A stretch of 15,879 nucleotides of DNA from Porphyromonadaceae bacterium UBA7180 (GTDB lineage: Bacteria; Bacteroidota; Bacteroidia; Bacteroidales; Muribaculaceae): contig DKVK01000053.1 in the NCBI GenBank assembly GCA_002491165.1, forward strand, positions 54,140 to 70,018, given 5' to 3'. Within the stretch, counting starts at the first letter, position 1; each line of letters begins with the position of its first letter. The notes under the pieces are model-generated. The model was given only the letters and a program-made list of their open reading frames with translations. It searched no databases and was not told where the DNA came from. The position numbers were made by a program, and so were the translations under genes. Positions 6,105 to 13,462 of this stretch are shown here, one piece after another.

Positions 6105-7493
6105 TCATTCAAGATGCACAGCTGCCGGACGAAGCACTTTCCAGCAACCATCCTCGAAAATGGCCGTTCCCGGCGAGTCGGTGACAATGCGTTTGATGCC
6201 CCCCGGAACAGCGAACGTCGGCACTTCGCAAGCACCGCCAAGAGCCGTCATCGGGTCGAGGGAAACCCACGCAACGATGCTCGGGTTGCTGTCCACCACG
6301 AACGAGCCGGTAAGCTCGTTGCCCGTAGTCAGGCGGTAGATGCTCTTTCCGGGCACGAACTGGCGGTCGGCGCGCAGGAAGATGCGCTGGCGGTTGGCGC
6401 GGCCAAGATAAATGCGTTGGCGCGGCTGTTCCTCCACGATACGCTCCGGCTCAACGAACGGCTGGCGCGGCAGCGGTTCCGGCTCTAACACCGGTTCCTC
6501 AACGACAGTCACCGTGTCGGCCGGCTCCAGAATCTGCGTGCGGTTGGCCTGCTCGCGCAGTTCCCCAATCTCGCGGCGAAGGAGCGAAACCTCGTCCTCC
6601 AGCGAACGCACGCGGTCGCTCAATATCTTGTTATGCTCGCGCACGGAACTCTCGTTGCGGCGGCTCTCGGCCAACTGGCGCCGAAGCATCTCGTTGGCGC
6701 TGTCCTGTGCCGGATACACCGTAGCGCTCTGTGCGGCATAAGCCTGCTGCGGCTCGGGCTGGCGAGGCTGCGGCTGAGGTGTCGGCTGATTGTCATTATT
6801 GTTCTGAGGGTTGCCCCCCTTCATCACCTTCACGCCATAAGCGACAAGCGCAATGACGACAGCAAGGAGCACCACCAAGAGGATAATCAGAGTCCAGTTG
6901 GTACCGCTACCCTTGTCGGCTTCGCTGTCCTTCCGCATGTCATCCCGCACCATTGCCGAATCTCCCGTAGCTATCGGGACATTCGTCACATCCGAAGGTT
7001 CGGCGGGCTGTTGCACCTGCTCGGGCTGTTGCGGTTTCTGACGCTCCTCCTCCTTGGGAGCCGGCGCCGTAACGTCCATGGTGCTGACGCGTGCGCGGAT
7101 ACGGTCATTGCGCATCGACGAATTGCGGTCGCTCAGGCCACTGTTTTTGAAGAACTCGCCGCTCCAGTAATTCACGAATTTCTCCTTGTCCCACTGGTCG
7201 AAGTCATTGGCCACCGGAGCGCCCATGAACTCCTGAAGGAGACTCTCGTCCTTCTCGTGCCCTTTGACCTTTTCGCGCACGTCGCCCATGCTCTTGGGCT
7301 TGAACCCGTCGAGGTAGCCGGAGCCGTCGTCCACATAACGGATGTAGACACACGCTGCCACAGCACGCGCGCGTTCCATCTCATCCGGCGTAACGCCGTA
7401 ACACTTCAACGCAGGAACCACCAATGCCGCAAACACAGTGGCGCCAACGGCAAACTTCTTTATGTTTCTTTTCAGAATGTCAAGATGCTTCAT
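6105..7493 (-). CDS. membrane protein with coiled coil, unrecognised family
   Basis: Protein of 462 residues that I do not recognise. A hydrophobic N-terminal segment (about 11-33, KKFAVGATVFAALVVPAL) may be a signal peptide or anchor. Residues 34-140 form a polar domain (TPDEMERARAVAACVYIRYVD...). A Pro/Gln/Glu-rich linker (141-165) precedes a strong membrane segment (200-222, TLIILLVVLLAVVIALVAYG). A Gln/Pro/Asn-rich spacer (226-250) is followed by a coiled coil (about 265-320) and a Glu/Pro-rich linker. A compact beta-rich C-terminal domain (about 357-462) contains LGGACEVPTF and KRIVTDSPGTAIFEDGCW. The layout suggests a protein spanning the inner membrane, with the first domain on one side and the coiled coil and C-terminal domain on the other. 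It has its own promoter and a strong terminator, so it is a single-gene unit. No function is proposed. Confidence 0.85.
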   Translation of the reverse strand: MKHLDILKRNIKKFAVGATVFAALVVPALKCYGVTPDEMERARAVAACVYIRYVDDGSGYLDGFKPKSMGDVREKVKGHEKDESLLQEFMGAPVANDFDQWDKEKFVNYWSGEFFKNSGLSDRNSSMRNDRIRARVSTMDVTAPAPKEEERQKPQQPEQVQQPAEPSDVTNVPIATGDSAMVRDDMRKDSEADKGSGTNWTLIILLVVLLAVVIALVAYGVKVMKGGNPQNNNDNQPTPQPQPRQPEPQQAYAAQSATVYPAQDSANEMLRRQLAESRRNESSVREHNKILSDRVRSLEDEVSLLRREIGELREQANRTQILEPADTVTVVEEPVLEPEPLPRQPFVEPERIVEEQPRQRIYLGRANRQRIFLRADRQFVPGKSIYRLTTGNELTGSFVVDSNPSIVAWVSLDPMTALGGACEVPTFAVPGGIKRIVTDSPGTAIFEDGCWKVLRPAAVHLE

Positions 7494-7622
7494 CCTATAT
7501 CCTTTTTATCTATGTCAAACAATACTTAAAACAACTCCGAAGATTCGTCACAAAACCTCCAAAAGCCGCCAAAAACCGGGCGCACACGTCTTCCGGGGGG
7601 GTACACCCGCCAATAAGGATTG

Positions 7623-7630
7623 CAAAGTTA
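7623..7630 (-). promoter_or_regulatory. -7 element of the coiled-coil membrane protein gene
   Basis: On the minus strand this reads TAACTTTG, a full TAnnTTTG match. No TTTG is visible at the normal -33 distance. The transcript would start near 7616, giving a leader of about 120 nt. AT-rich TTTTCAAA repeats (7668-7675 and 7679-7686) lie about 38 bp upstream. Confidence 0.45.
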
Positions 7631-7817
7631 CTAAAAATTCGTCACATTCCCGCCCAGCACCAGCATTTTTTCAAAATGTTTTCAAATTCAGTCTCACGGC
7701 ACTATTAATTTCATGTCGCAAGAAAGAGACAACAAGCGAACCTGCATCCAAAACCATAATACCGGACAACAACGGTACGGGCCGCACCCGGGAAATTTAT
7801 TTAGAGTAAGGGCGCGG

Positions 7818-7850
7818 ATTTGGCAGTTTCGGATTTTTGTGCTAACTTAG
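7818..7850 (+). promoter_or_regulatory. probable promoter of the DUF6377 regulator
   Basis: TTTG (7818-7821), a 21-bp gap, then TAACTTAG (7843-7850), one mismatch from TAnnTTTG. The transcript would start near 7857 with a leader of about 67 nt, which includes a potential GC-rich hairpin (7873-7912). Confidence 0.4.
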
Positions 7851-7923
7851 CGTTCGGATTTTCAACCTTTGGAGGGGAACCTGCCGGCGCGACACGGCTC
7901 CCCCCCTGCAACCTTTTCCGACC

Positions 7924-9531
7924 ATGAACCTGACAAAGTCTTTCCCTCTTTTGGCGGCTGTACTTTTGCTGCTCGCCGGACTCGCGGCCTGCTCTGGCAG
8001 CGACGGACATGACAGCAAGTATATTCCAGAGCAGGAGTTGCATCAGCTCGACGCAGCAATCGCGGCCAGCGACACATATTATACCCATACCAAAACGCAG
8101 CTCCGCGACATGGAGACGCGAGCCTCGCGCCTTCGGGACCCGGCGCAGCGCGGGTTGGCTTACGCCGAACTGGCCAACCAGGTGCGTTTCCTCGACGCCG
8201 ATTCGGCCATAAACATCGCCGACGTGGCAATCTCCAACGCGCGGCAGAGCGGCGTGGATTCCGTTGTCACTCTTGCACATCTATCGCGCGTCAACGCCCT
8301 CACTTCGGCCGGTATTTTCAACCTCGCGGAGCGGGAGTTCCTCGATATTACCGAAGGAAACCTATCCCCTCAGTCGCGCCTCGCATACTGGGAAGCCGGC
8401 CGCAACCTCTATTCAACGCTGCAACTCTACACACAGCGCAACTACGACCTGTCGCAAAAATTCGCACGACAGGCCATGGCCTACGACGACTCCCTGATCC
8501 GCCACCTGCCGGAGCGTGATGCATTCCGCAGTTTCCTGGTGGCCGAACGTCTCGTGGTGAGCGGCGACAACCAGAAGGCCAAGCGTAAACTCGAGGCACT
8601 TATGAAAAGCGTCGACCCCAATTCCAACATCTACGGCATGGCAGCCTACCAGATGGCGCTGGTTTACAAGAATTTGGACGACGAGCGCTCATACGCCGCA
8701 TATATGGCCAAGGCGGCACAGGCCAACGTGCGCCAGAGCGTGCGCGAAGGTCTCGCGCTCTTCAACCTCGCCAACTGGCTCTATGCCCAGGGCGAACTGA
8801 ACAAGGCGTTCGGATACATCAACTTCGCTATGGGGCAGGCCAACGACGCCAACGCGCGAATGCGCACAGCCAACATCGCAACGATGCTCCCGCTCATCGA
8901 CGACGCATACCGTGCCGAAAGCAAGACCAGCCACGATATGCTCATCATCTACTTCGTAATCCTCGCCCTGGCCCTGTTCATTCTCGGCGGTATGTTCTTC
9001 TATATCCTTATGCAGTCCAAGCGCGGCAAGGAAAACGCACGCAAGCTCCGCGAACTTTCCCAGGCGCAGAAGAGGCATATAGCCAACTTCCTGGCACTCT
9101 GTTCGACCTATTACCATAAACTGAACTCCCTGGAGCAGCTCGTGCAACGCAAAATCTCCTCCGGACAGACCGACCAGCTCGTCAAACTGCTGAAAAGCGG
9201 CCGTTATACCGAGGATAAGGAGGATGAAATATTCAAATACTTCGACCGCACTTTCGTGGAGATTTTCCCCGATTTCATCGAGCAAATCAACCTTTTGCTC
9301 CGTCCCGAAGAACGGTTTCCCACGGAGATGTCGAAGAAGGGACTGCCCCTCGAGCTGCGAATCTACGCGCTGGTGAAACTCGGCATCACGGAGAGCACCC
9401 GCATAGCGCAGGTACTCAACTACTCGGTCAACACCGTCTACACCTACCGCAACCGGATGCGCAACAAGGCCATCGACCGCGAACACTTCGAGCAGCAGGT
9501 TGTGGATTTCCAGGCCGAACAAGAATCCTGA
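7924..9531 (+). CDS. DUF6377-type membrane regulator (TPR-like region, TM, C-terminal HTH)
   Basis: Predicted envelope-spanning transcriptional regulator of 535 residues. The N-terminus is a signal sequence ending in LAAC, with Cys23 as a possible lipidation site. Residues about 30-335 are repeated helical pairs resembling tetratricopeptide repeats (for example RGLAYAELANQVRFLDADS), expected to face the periplasm. One membrane segment follows (about 339-363, MLIIYFVILALALFILGGMF), then a basic helical linker. The cytoplasmic part has an HTH near the end (about 474-518: LELRIYALVKLGITESTRIAQVLNYSVNTVYTYRNR), similar to the LuxR/GerE type. The topology recalls SusR-like polysaccharide-utilisation regulators of Bacteroides, in which sensing outside controls DNA binding inside; that comparison is inference. 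No SusC/SusD genes are beside it, so its target cannot be named. Having both a lipobox and a later membrane segment is unusual. Confidence 0.85.
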   Translation: MNLTKSFPLLAAVLLLLAGLAACSGSDGHDSKYIPEQELHQLDAAIAASDTYYTHTKTQLRDMETRASRLRDPAQRGLAYAELANQVRFLDADSAINIADVAISNARQSGVDSVVTLAHLSRVNALTSAGIFNLAEREFLDITEGNLSPQSRLAYWEAGRNLYSTLQLYTQRNYDLSQKFARQAMAYDDSLIRHLPERDAFRSFLVAERLVVSGDNQKAKRKLEALMKSVDPNSNIYGMAAYQMALVYKNLDDERSYAAYMAKAAQANVRQSVREGLALFNLANWLYAQGELNKAFGYINFAMGQANDANARMRTANIATMLPLIDDAYRAESKTSHDMLIIYFVILALALFILGGMFFYILMQSKRGKENARKLRELSQAQKRHIANFLALCSTYYHKLNSLEQLVQRKISSGQTDQLVKLLKSGRYTEDKEDEIFKYFDRTFVEIFPDFIEQINLLLRPEERFPTEMSKKGLPLELRIYALVKLGITESTRIAQVLNYSVNTVYTYRNRMRNKAIDREHFEQQVVDFQAEQES

Positions 9532-9675
9532 ATGTCCGGAGGGAAGCATTTTCAGGGTGTCGGGAGGCTTATATATAGCTTGTAAATCATTTATATTTGA
9601 AAATTCTGATTTACTGATTTTCAATAGCATAGTGTTAAATAAGTTTGTATTTTAACCATATTGTGGCTTTATCAC

Positions 9676-9706
9676 TTGCAGGAAGCCTCGCCGCGTTGTA
9701 ATTTTG
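9676..9706 (+). promoter_or_regulatory. promoter of the intergenic RNA candidate
   Basis: TTG (9676-9678), 20 bp, then TAATTTTG (9699-9706), matching the Bacteroidetes consensus and spacing. Transcription is expected to start near 9713. Confidence 0.5.
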
Positions 9707-9838
9707 CAATGTCGAAAGACGAAAAAACTGAACTTCCAACGGCCCCGCAAGAGGCCGATACAGATAAAAATAAATAGGTTGAAAATCTGAAAAACAAAAG
9801 CAATTAGAGATTTTATCATAGGTTAGTAAGGGTAACAA

Positions 9839-9870
9839 TTTGGACTAAAAAATCGTTTATGTTAGGTTTG
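9839..9870 (+). promoter_or_regulatory. second intergenic promoter
   Basis: TTTG (9839-9842), 20 bp, then TAGGTTTG (9863-9870), a full consensus match. The transcript would start near 9877 and run only about 57 nt to the terminator ending at 9934. It may give a short RNA or be a chance match in AT-rich sequence. Confidence 0.4.
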
Positions 9871-9891
9871 TAGAACAAATTTTGATTCGCA

Positions 9892-9934
9892 TAATCGGCA
9901 CGCCTCTTGAGAAAGACGCGTGCCGATTACTTTT
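9892..9934 (+). terminator. strong rho-independent terminator, 12-bp perfect stem
   Basis: TAATCGGCACGC (9892-9903) pairs exactly with GCGTGCCGATTA (9918-9929) across a 14-nt loop, followed by CTTTT. It lies about 360 bp past the DUF6377 stop and before the M16 promoter, so it most likely ends an RNA made inside the gap. Confidence 0.8.
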
Positions 9935-10035
9935 CCAGCAACCCCATAAACCCAAATACAAATCCTTGACGACATCAATCACATCTGGGCAGACTTGTTT
10001 CCGCAGTTTAGTTTACGGTTTGTTCACCTGCGGGT

Positions 10036-10066
10036 TTTGCAATTTGGGGGATTTTCACTAATTTTG
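10036..10066 (+). promoter_or_regulatory. sigma-ABfr promoter of the M16 peptidase gene
   Basis: TTTG (10036-10039), a 19-bp spacer and TAATTTTG (10059-10066). Transcription should begin near 10073, after the most upstream in-frame ATG (10072), which rules that ATG out and supports the start at 10159 with a leader of about 86 nt. Confidence 0.7.
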
Positions 10067-10158
10067 CGTGCTTGTTTCGGGCACGGGAGCACTTGCCTTG
10101 GGCCGTCCTCGTCCGGAATCCGGCTTCTTTCCTTCCTTTCATTCTGAATATTAACGCC

Positions 10159-11403
10159 ATGGACATCAGGATCTTATCACAGACAGATGAAATAACCCTC
10201 TTCACCCTCGACAACGGGCTGCGTTGCGTTCACCGCCGCGCCCCGGGCGGCGTGGCATACTGCGGCATCGTGGTCAACGCCGGCAGCCGAGACGAAGACG
10301 CACGCCACCAGGGCCTCGCCCATTTCGTGGAGCACACCATATTCAAGGGAACGCGCCACCGCTCCTCGTGGCATATCTCAAACCGCATGGAGAGCGTCGG
10401 CGGCGAACTCAACGCCTACACCTCGAAAGAGGAAACTGTGGTTTACACCGCCGCTCCCGCCGGCGAACCGGCCCGCGCCCTCGAGCTGCTCGCCGACCTC
10501 GTGATGTATTCCGTCTTCCCCGCGGACGAGCTGGAGAAGGAGCGCGAAGTGGTATGCGAAGAGATAAAGTCCTACCTCGATTCCCCTGCGGATTCGGTCT
10601 ACGACGAGTTTGAGGAGAACATCTATTCCGGCAGCGGCATGGCACACAATATCCTCGGCGACATCGACAGCGTGCACCGCCTCACGGGGGCGGATTGCCG
10701 CGGTTTCATCGAGGATTTTTACTGTCCCGACAACATGACGCTCTACATTTCCGACCCGTCGCGGCCGGCGGTCATCGAGCGTCTCTGCCGCCGTTATTTC
10801 GGCAAGATGCACCTTTATGCCAAACCCCGCGTCCGCGAAATCCCCGCCATGGTGCAGCCATTCTCGAAGGTCAACGACCGCAACGGTTTCCAGGCCCACA
10901 CCATCGTGGGCGCACGCACTTTCAGCCGCACCGACCCGCGGCGGTTCCCCCTCTTCCTGCTCAACAACTATCTGGGCGGACCGTGCATGAACTCGCGCCT
11001 AAACCAGGAGTTGCGCGAAAAGCGCGGCTACGTATATACCGTTGACAGTTCCGTATCGCTGATGAGCAACTGCGGCTCGATGATGATATATTTCGGTTCC
11101 GACAGAGAGCATGTCGGAAGATGCAAACGGCTTATACTCCGGGAGTTGGAAGCCCTCGCCTCGGCGCCCCTTTCCGCCACGCGCTTCGAAAACGCACGTC
11201 GCCAGTACCTCGGCCAACTGCTGCTCACCACCGACCACCGCGAGTCCACTGCCATGGCGCTTGGCAAGAGCCTGCTCTACTACGGCGACGTGCACGGCCC
11301 GGCATGGACAGCCGAACGCATCGCCGAAGTGACCCCCGAACAGCTCCGCGCCGTGGCCGAAGAACTCCTCGCCGCCGGCCTCTGCGAACTTACCCTTTGC
11401 TGA
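10159..11403 (+). CDS. M16 family zinc metallopeptidase
   Basis: Insulinase/pitrilysin-type peptidase of 414 residues. The inverted zinc motif HxxEH is HFVEH (55-59), where the two histidines bind zinc and Glu58 is catalytic. The third ligand is Glu135 in VVCEEIKSYLDSP, at the normal distance of 75 residues. NGLRCVHRR near the start and GGELNAYTSKEETVYT-type sequence (81-97) are typical of the N-terminal M16 domain. The second half contains the usual RGYVYTVDSS region of the inactive partner domain. Length fits the single-chain, two-domain bacterial type that works as a dimer. No signal peptide is seen, so it is probably cytoplasmic. The ATG at 10159 is chosen over 10072 because the predicted transcript starts after the latter and because MDIRILSQTDEI leads straight into the domain. 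Substrate unknown. Confidence 0.92.
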   Translation: MDIRILSQTDEITLFTLDNGLRCVHRRAPGGVAYCGIVVNAGSRDEDARHQGLAHFVEHTIFKGTRHRSSWHISNRMESVGGELNAYTSKEETVVYTAAPAGEPARALELLADLVMYSVFPADELEKEREVVCEEIKSYLDSPADSVYDEFEENIYSGSGMAHNILGDIDSVHRLTGADCRGFIEDFYCPDNMTLYISDPSRPAVIERLCRRYFGKMHLYAKPRVREIPAMVQPFSKVNDRNGFQAHTIVGARTFSRTDPRRFPLFLLNNYLGGPCMNSRLNQELREKRGYVYTVDSSVSLMSNCGSMMIYFGSDREHVGRCKRLILRELEALASAPLSATRFENARRQYLGQLLLTTDHRESTAMALGKSLLYYGDVHGPAWTAERIAEVTPEQLRAVAEELLAAGLCELTLC

Positions 11404-11511
11404 AAAAACTCAACTCAGCCCAATTGTTACGAAAGTAGCAAAAATTGTTCTTATTGTCGGATTCGGCAAAAATAGCTGCGGTAACATTCGCTTAATTCAG
11501 AAAACATTAAC

Positions 11512-11519
11512 TAATTTTG
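11512..11519 (+). promoter_or_regulatory. -7 element of the tRNA-dihydrouridine synthase gene
   Basis: TAATTTTG matches the -7 consensus; the -33 position carries only TTCG. The end of the element is 8 bp from the ATG at 11527, so the transcript would start at or within a few bases of the start codon. Confidence 0.6.
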
Positions 11520-11526
11520 CAGTCGC

Positions 11527-12525
11527 ATGAAAATAGGAAAACTCGACTTGGGCCAACGTCCCGTGATGCTCGCTCCGATGGAGGATGTCACCGACCCCTC
11601 GTTCCGGCTTATCTGCCGCGAAATGGGGGCCGCGATGGTCTACACCGAGTTCGTCTCGGCAGAGGCTCTGGTGCGCAACGTCAACTCCACCCTACGCAAG
11701 CTGTATATAGATGAACGCGAACGCCCCGTGGCCATACAGATTTACGGCCGCGACGCCGATGCTATGGAAGAGGCCGCCCGAATGGTGGAAAAGGCCGGTC
11801 CGGACCTCATAGACATCAACTTCGGCTGTCCGGTAAAGAAAGTCGCCGGCAAAGGAGCCGGTGCCGGGATGCTGCGCAATGTACCTAAGATGCTCGAAAT
11901 CACGCGCCGCGTGGTCCGCGCCGTCTCGCTCCCCGTCACCGTCAAAACACGCCTCGGCTGGGATTGCGAGAACAAAATAATCACCGACTTGGGTCCACGA
12001 CTCCAGGACTGCGGCATACAGGCCATCACGGTGCACGGACGCACGCGCTCGCAGATGTACACCGGCGAGGCCGACTGGACCCTTATCGGGGAGCTGAAAG
12101 CCGACCCGCGCATGGAGATACCGGTAATCGGCAACGGAGACATCACCACTCCCGAAGGAGCGGCAGAAGCATTCCGCCGCTACGGCGTGGACGGCGTGAT
12201 GGTAGGGCGTGCCAGTTTCGGGGCGCCGTGGATTTTCCGCGACATGCGCCAGTTCCTCGACACGGACAGCTACACGCCGCTCACCGTGGAGGAGAAATTC
12301 GCGGTGCTGCGCCGCCAGATACGCGAAAGCATAGAGCGCATAGACGAAGTGCGCGGCATTCGCCACATACGCCGACACCTCGCCTCCTCCCCCCTCTTCA
12401 AGGGACTGCCCGACTTCAAGCCCACCCGCATAGCGATGCTGCGTGCCGAAACGGAAGACGAAATACTGAAAATCTTCGAAGAAATCGGAGAAAAATATTA
12501 TAATATTATTAAAGTAAAACTTTAA
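11527..12525 (+). CDS. dusB: tRNA-dihydrouridine synthase, DusB type
   Basis: FMN-dependent enzyme that reduces specific uridines of the tRNA D-loop to dihydrouridine using NADPH. The 332 residues form the TIM barrel plus a C-terminal helical domain. LAPMEDVTDPSFR (15-27) is the FMN-binding start, and INFGCPVKKVAGKGAGAGML (97-116) carries the catalytic Cys101. TVHGRTRSQMYTG (168-180) contains His170, which contacts FMN phosphate and substrate. IGNGDI (201-206) and VMVGRASFGAPW (224-235) complete the flavin site. The C-terminal helices (IRHIRRHLASS) are the tRNA-binding part. The start agrees with relatives (MKIG-x-LDLG). All catalytic elements are intact. The next gene begins 18 bp later and may be on the same message. 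Subtype B is the usual one in Bacteroidetes; the exact uridine target is inferred. Confidence 0.93.
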   Translation: MKIGKLDLGQRPVMLAPMEDVTDPSFRLICREMGAAMVYTEFVSAEALVRNVNSTLRKLYIDERERPVAIQIYGRDADAMEEAARMVEKAGPDLIDINFGCPVKKVAGKGAGAGMLRNVPKMLEITRRVVRAVSLPVTVKTRLGWDCENKIITDLGPRLQDCGIQAITVHGRTRSQMYTGEADWTLIGELKADPRMEIPVIGNGDITTPEGAAEAFRRYGVDGVMVGRASFGAPWIFRDMRQFLDTDSYTPLTVEEKFAVLRRQIRESIERIDEVRGIRHIRRHLASSPLFKGLPDFKPTRIAMLRAETEDEILKIFEEIGEKYYNIIKVKL

Positions 12526-12543
12526 CAAAGCTTATATAAGACG

Positions 12544-13281
12544 ATGAGGACATTTACGCTCTTATTGCTCGCGATGTTAACTGCCTTAGGCGCCAGCGCC
12601 GCTACCGAAGAGTTCGACTACGAACTGACAGTAGGCAGCTTCAACCGTCTGAAAGTGGTAAACAATATAAACGTGGTGTACGTGCAAAGCGCCGACTCGG
12701 CCGGTATAGCCCGCTTCCGCGCCCCCAAGGTGATGTCAGACTATTTCCTGGCCACCAACAAAGACGGGCAGCTGAAACTGGAGACGATGCCATACGAAAC
12801 GCCGGTGAAACCGCTCCCCACACTCTACGTTTACAGCGAGTTCCTTGAAGAGGTGGAGAACGACGGCGACAGCACCGTCAACGTCATCGACATCTCCCCC
12901 TGTTCCACCTTCAAAACCACCGTGGTGGGCAACGGCCGCATAACGGTCGACAGCATCCGCAGCATCAACGTGGAAGCCTCCATAAAGACCGGCAACGGCA
13001 CCATCGTGCTCAACGGCCAGTGCAACAACGCCAAGTTCAACATGGTGGGCACCGGACTGATACAGGCCGACAACCTGCGCAGCGACTATGTAGGCTGCCG
13101 CATTCTGGGCGGCGGCTCCATAGGCTGCTGGCCCCGCTTCGAGCTGAAAGTGCGCGGCATCGGAAGTACCAAAATCTACTATCGCGGCAAGCCCGACATT
13201 AATAAGAAAGGTGGAGGCAAGCTCTTCCCGCTGGAAAGCTACGACGACAATAACGACTATATAGAGGAGAGGCAGCAATAA
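12544..13281 (+). CDS. secreted GIN-domain (DUF2807) protein
   Basis: Protein of 245 residues with a clear signal peptide (MRTFTLLLLAMLTALGASA, cleavage near residue 19-20). The rest is a repetitive beta pattern characteristic of the GIN/DUF2807 domain, formerly called the putative auto-transporter adhesin head. It begins with VGSFNRLKVVNNINVVYVQS and continues with short beta-helix turns such as NGRITVDSIRSINVEASIKTGNGTIVLNG-type repeats and GGGSIGCWPRFELKVRGIGSTKI. Such proteins are expected in the periplasm or at the surface, and their function is not known. A polar acidic tail follows the last turn. It lies 18 bp downstream of dusB with no separate promoter visible, so it may share that transcript. 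A strong terminator follows at 13382. Confidence 0.85.
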   Translation: MRTFTLLLLAMLTALGASAATEEFDYELTVGSFNRLKVVNNINVVYVQSADSAGIARFRAPKVMSDYFLATNKDGQLKLETMPYETPVKPLPTLYVYSEFLEEVENDGDSTVNVIDISPCSTFKTTVVGNGRITVDSIRSINVEASIKTGNGTIVLNGQCNNAKFNMVGTGLIQADNLRSDYVGCRILGGGSIGCWPRFELKVRGIGSTKIYYRGKPDINKKGGGKLFPLESYDDNNDYIEERQQ

Positions 13282-13381
13282 GGAACCATTCCCCCGGACC
13301 ACGGCATTGCCGGCGTCCCCCTCGGTGAATCCCTTGATACAGCCGTATCCTATAGCTTCATGATTACTTATAGTTTTTAAT

Positions 13382-13422
13382 TCAGTAGGTATCCGCAAAC
13401 GGGGATACCTACTGACATTTTT
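13382..13422 (+). terminator. rho-independent terminator, 13-bp perfect stem
   Basis: TCAGTAGGTATCC (13382-13394) pairs exactly with GGATACCTACTGA (13403-13415) across an 8-nt loop, followed by CATTTTT. It ends the dusB/GIN transcript about 100 bp after the GIN stop. Confidence 0.85.
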
Positions 13423-13462
13423 GATAAATTTTTGGGCGCCGGATAAAAAAGTTTGAAAAAAA

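Larger units (their letters stand above)
7494..7923. other. divergent intergenic region with two promoters
   Basis: This 430-bp gap separates the minus-strand membrane protein from the plus-strand DUF6377 gene. It holds one promoter for each (7623-7630 minus; 7818-7850 plus), a pair of TTTTCAAA repeats at 7668 and 7679 with an 11-bp period, and a GC-rich stretch at 7871-7912 in which GGGG/CCCC and GCCG/CGGC can pair before the DUF6377 start. No gene is seen. Confidence 0.6.
9713..9934 (+). ncRNA. candidate small RNA, about 220 nt
   Basis: A consensus promoter upstream and a strong terminator at the 3' end bound a region with several possible hairpins. GTC-GAAA-GAC (9711-9720) is closed by a GNRA-type tetraloop, although its first bases lie just at or before the predicted start. 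CGGCC/GGCCG pairs 9740-9744 with 9753-9757, and AAAATCT/AGATTTT pairs 9782-9788 with 9808-9814. The terminator stem is at 9892-9929. The region is A-rich and unlike its coding neighbours. I do not recognise it as 6S, tmRNA or RNase P RNA. It could instead be the long 3' untranslated region of the DUF6377 gene, or two shorter transcripts, because a second promoter lies at 9839-9870. Confidence 0.45.
9532..10158. other. 627-bp intergenic region containing an RNA locus
   Basis: The gap between the DUF6377 gene and the M16 peptidase is AT-rich and well populated with signals. It has TAAGTTTG at 9641-9648 without a good -33 element, a complete promoter at 9676-9706, another at 9839-9870, a strong terminator at 9892-9934, and the peptidase promoter at 10036-10066. 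Only a 22-codon frame (9709-9777) is open in the structured part. Annotated separately below. Confidence 0.6.

Noticed and set aside
6633..7529. 298-codon plus-strand frame opposite the coiled-coil membrane protein
   Set aside because: The minus-strand gene has ordered domains, a promoter and a terminator; the opposite frame is rich in His, Leu and Arg with no domain structure.
8689..9630. 313-codon minus-strand open frame
   Set aside because: Antisense to the DUF6377 gene, with a composition typical of the mirror of a helical protein and no start signals or promoter of its own.
10072..10158. Upstream start for the M16 peptidase at 10072
   Set aside because: The promoter predicts transcription from about 10073, which would exclude this ATG, and the added residues do not belong to the M16 domain.
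11692..12528. 278-codon minus-strand open frame
   Set aside because: Antisense to dusB, whose catalytic and flavin-binding motifs are intact; the antisense product has no recognisable motif.
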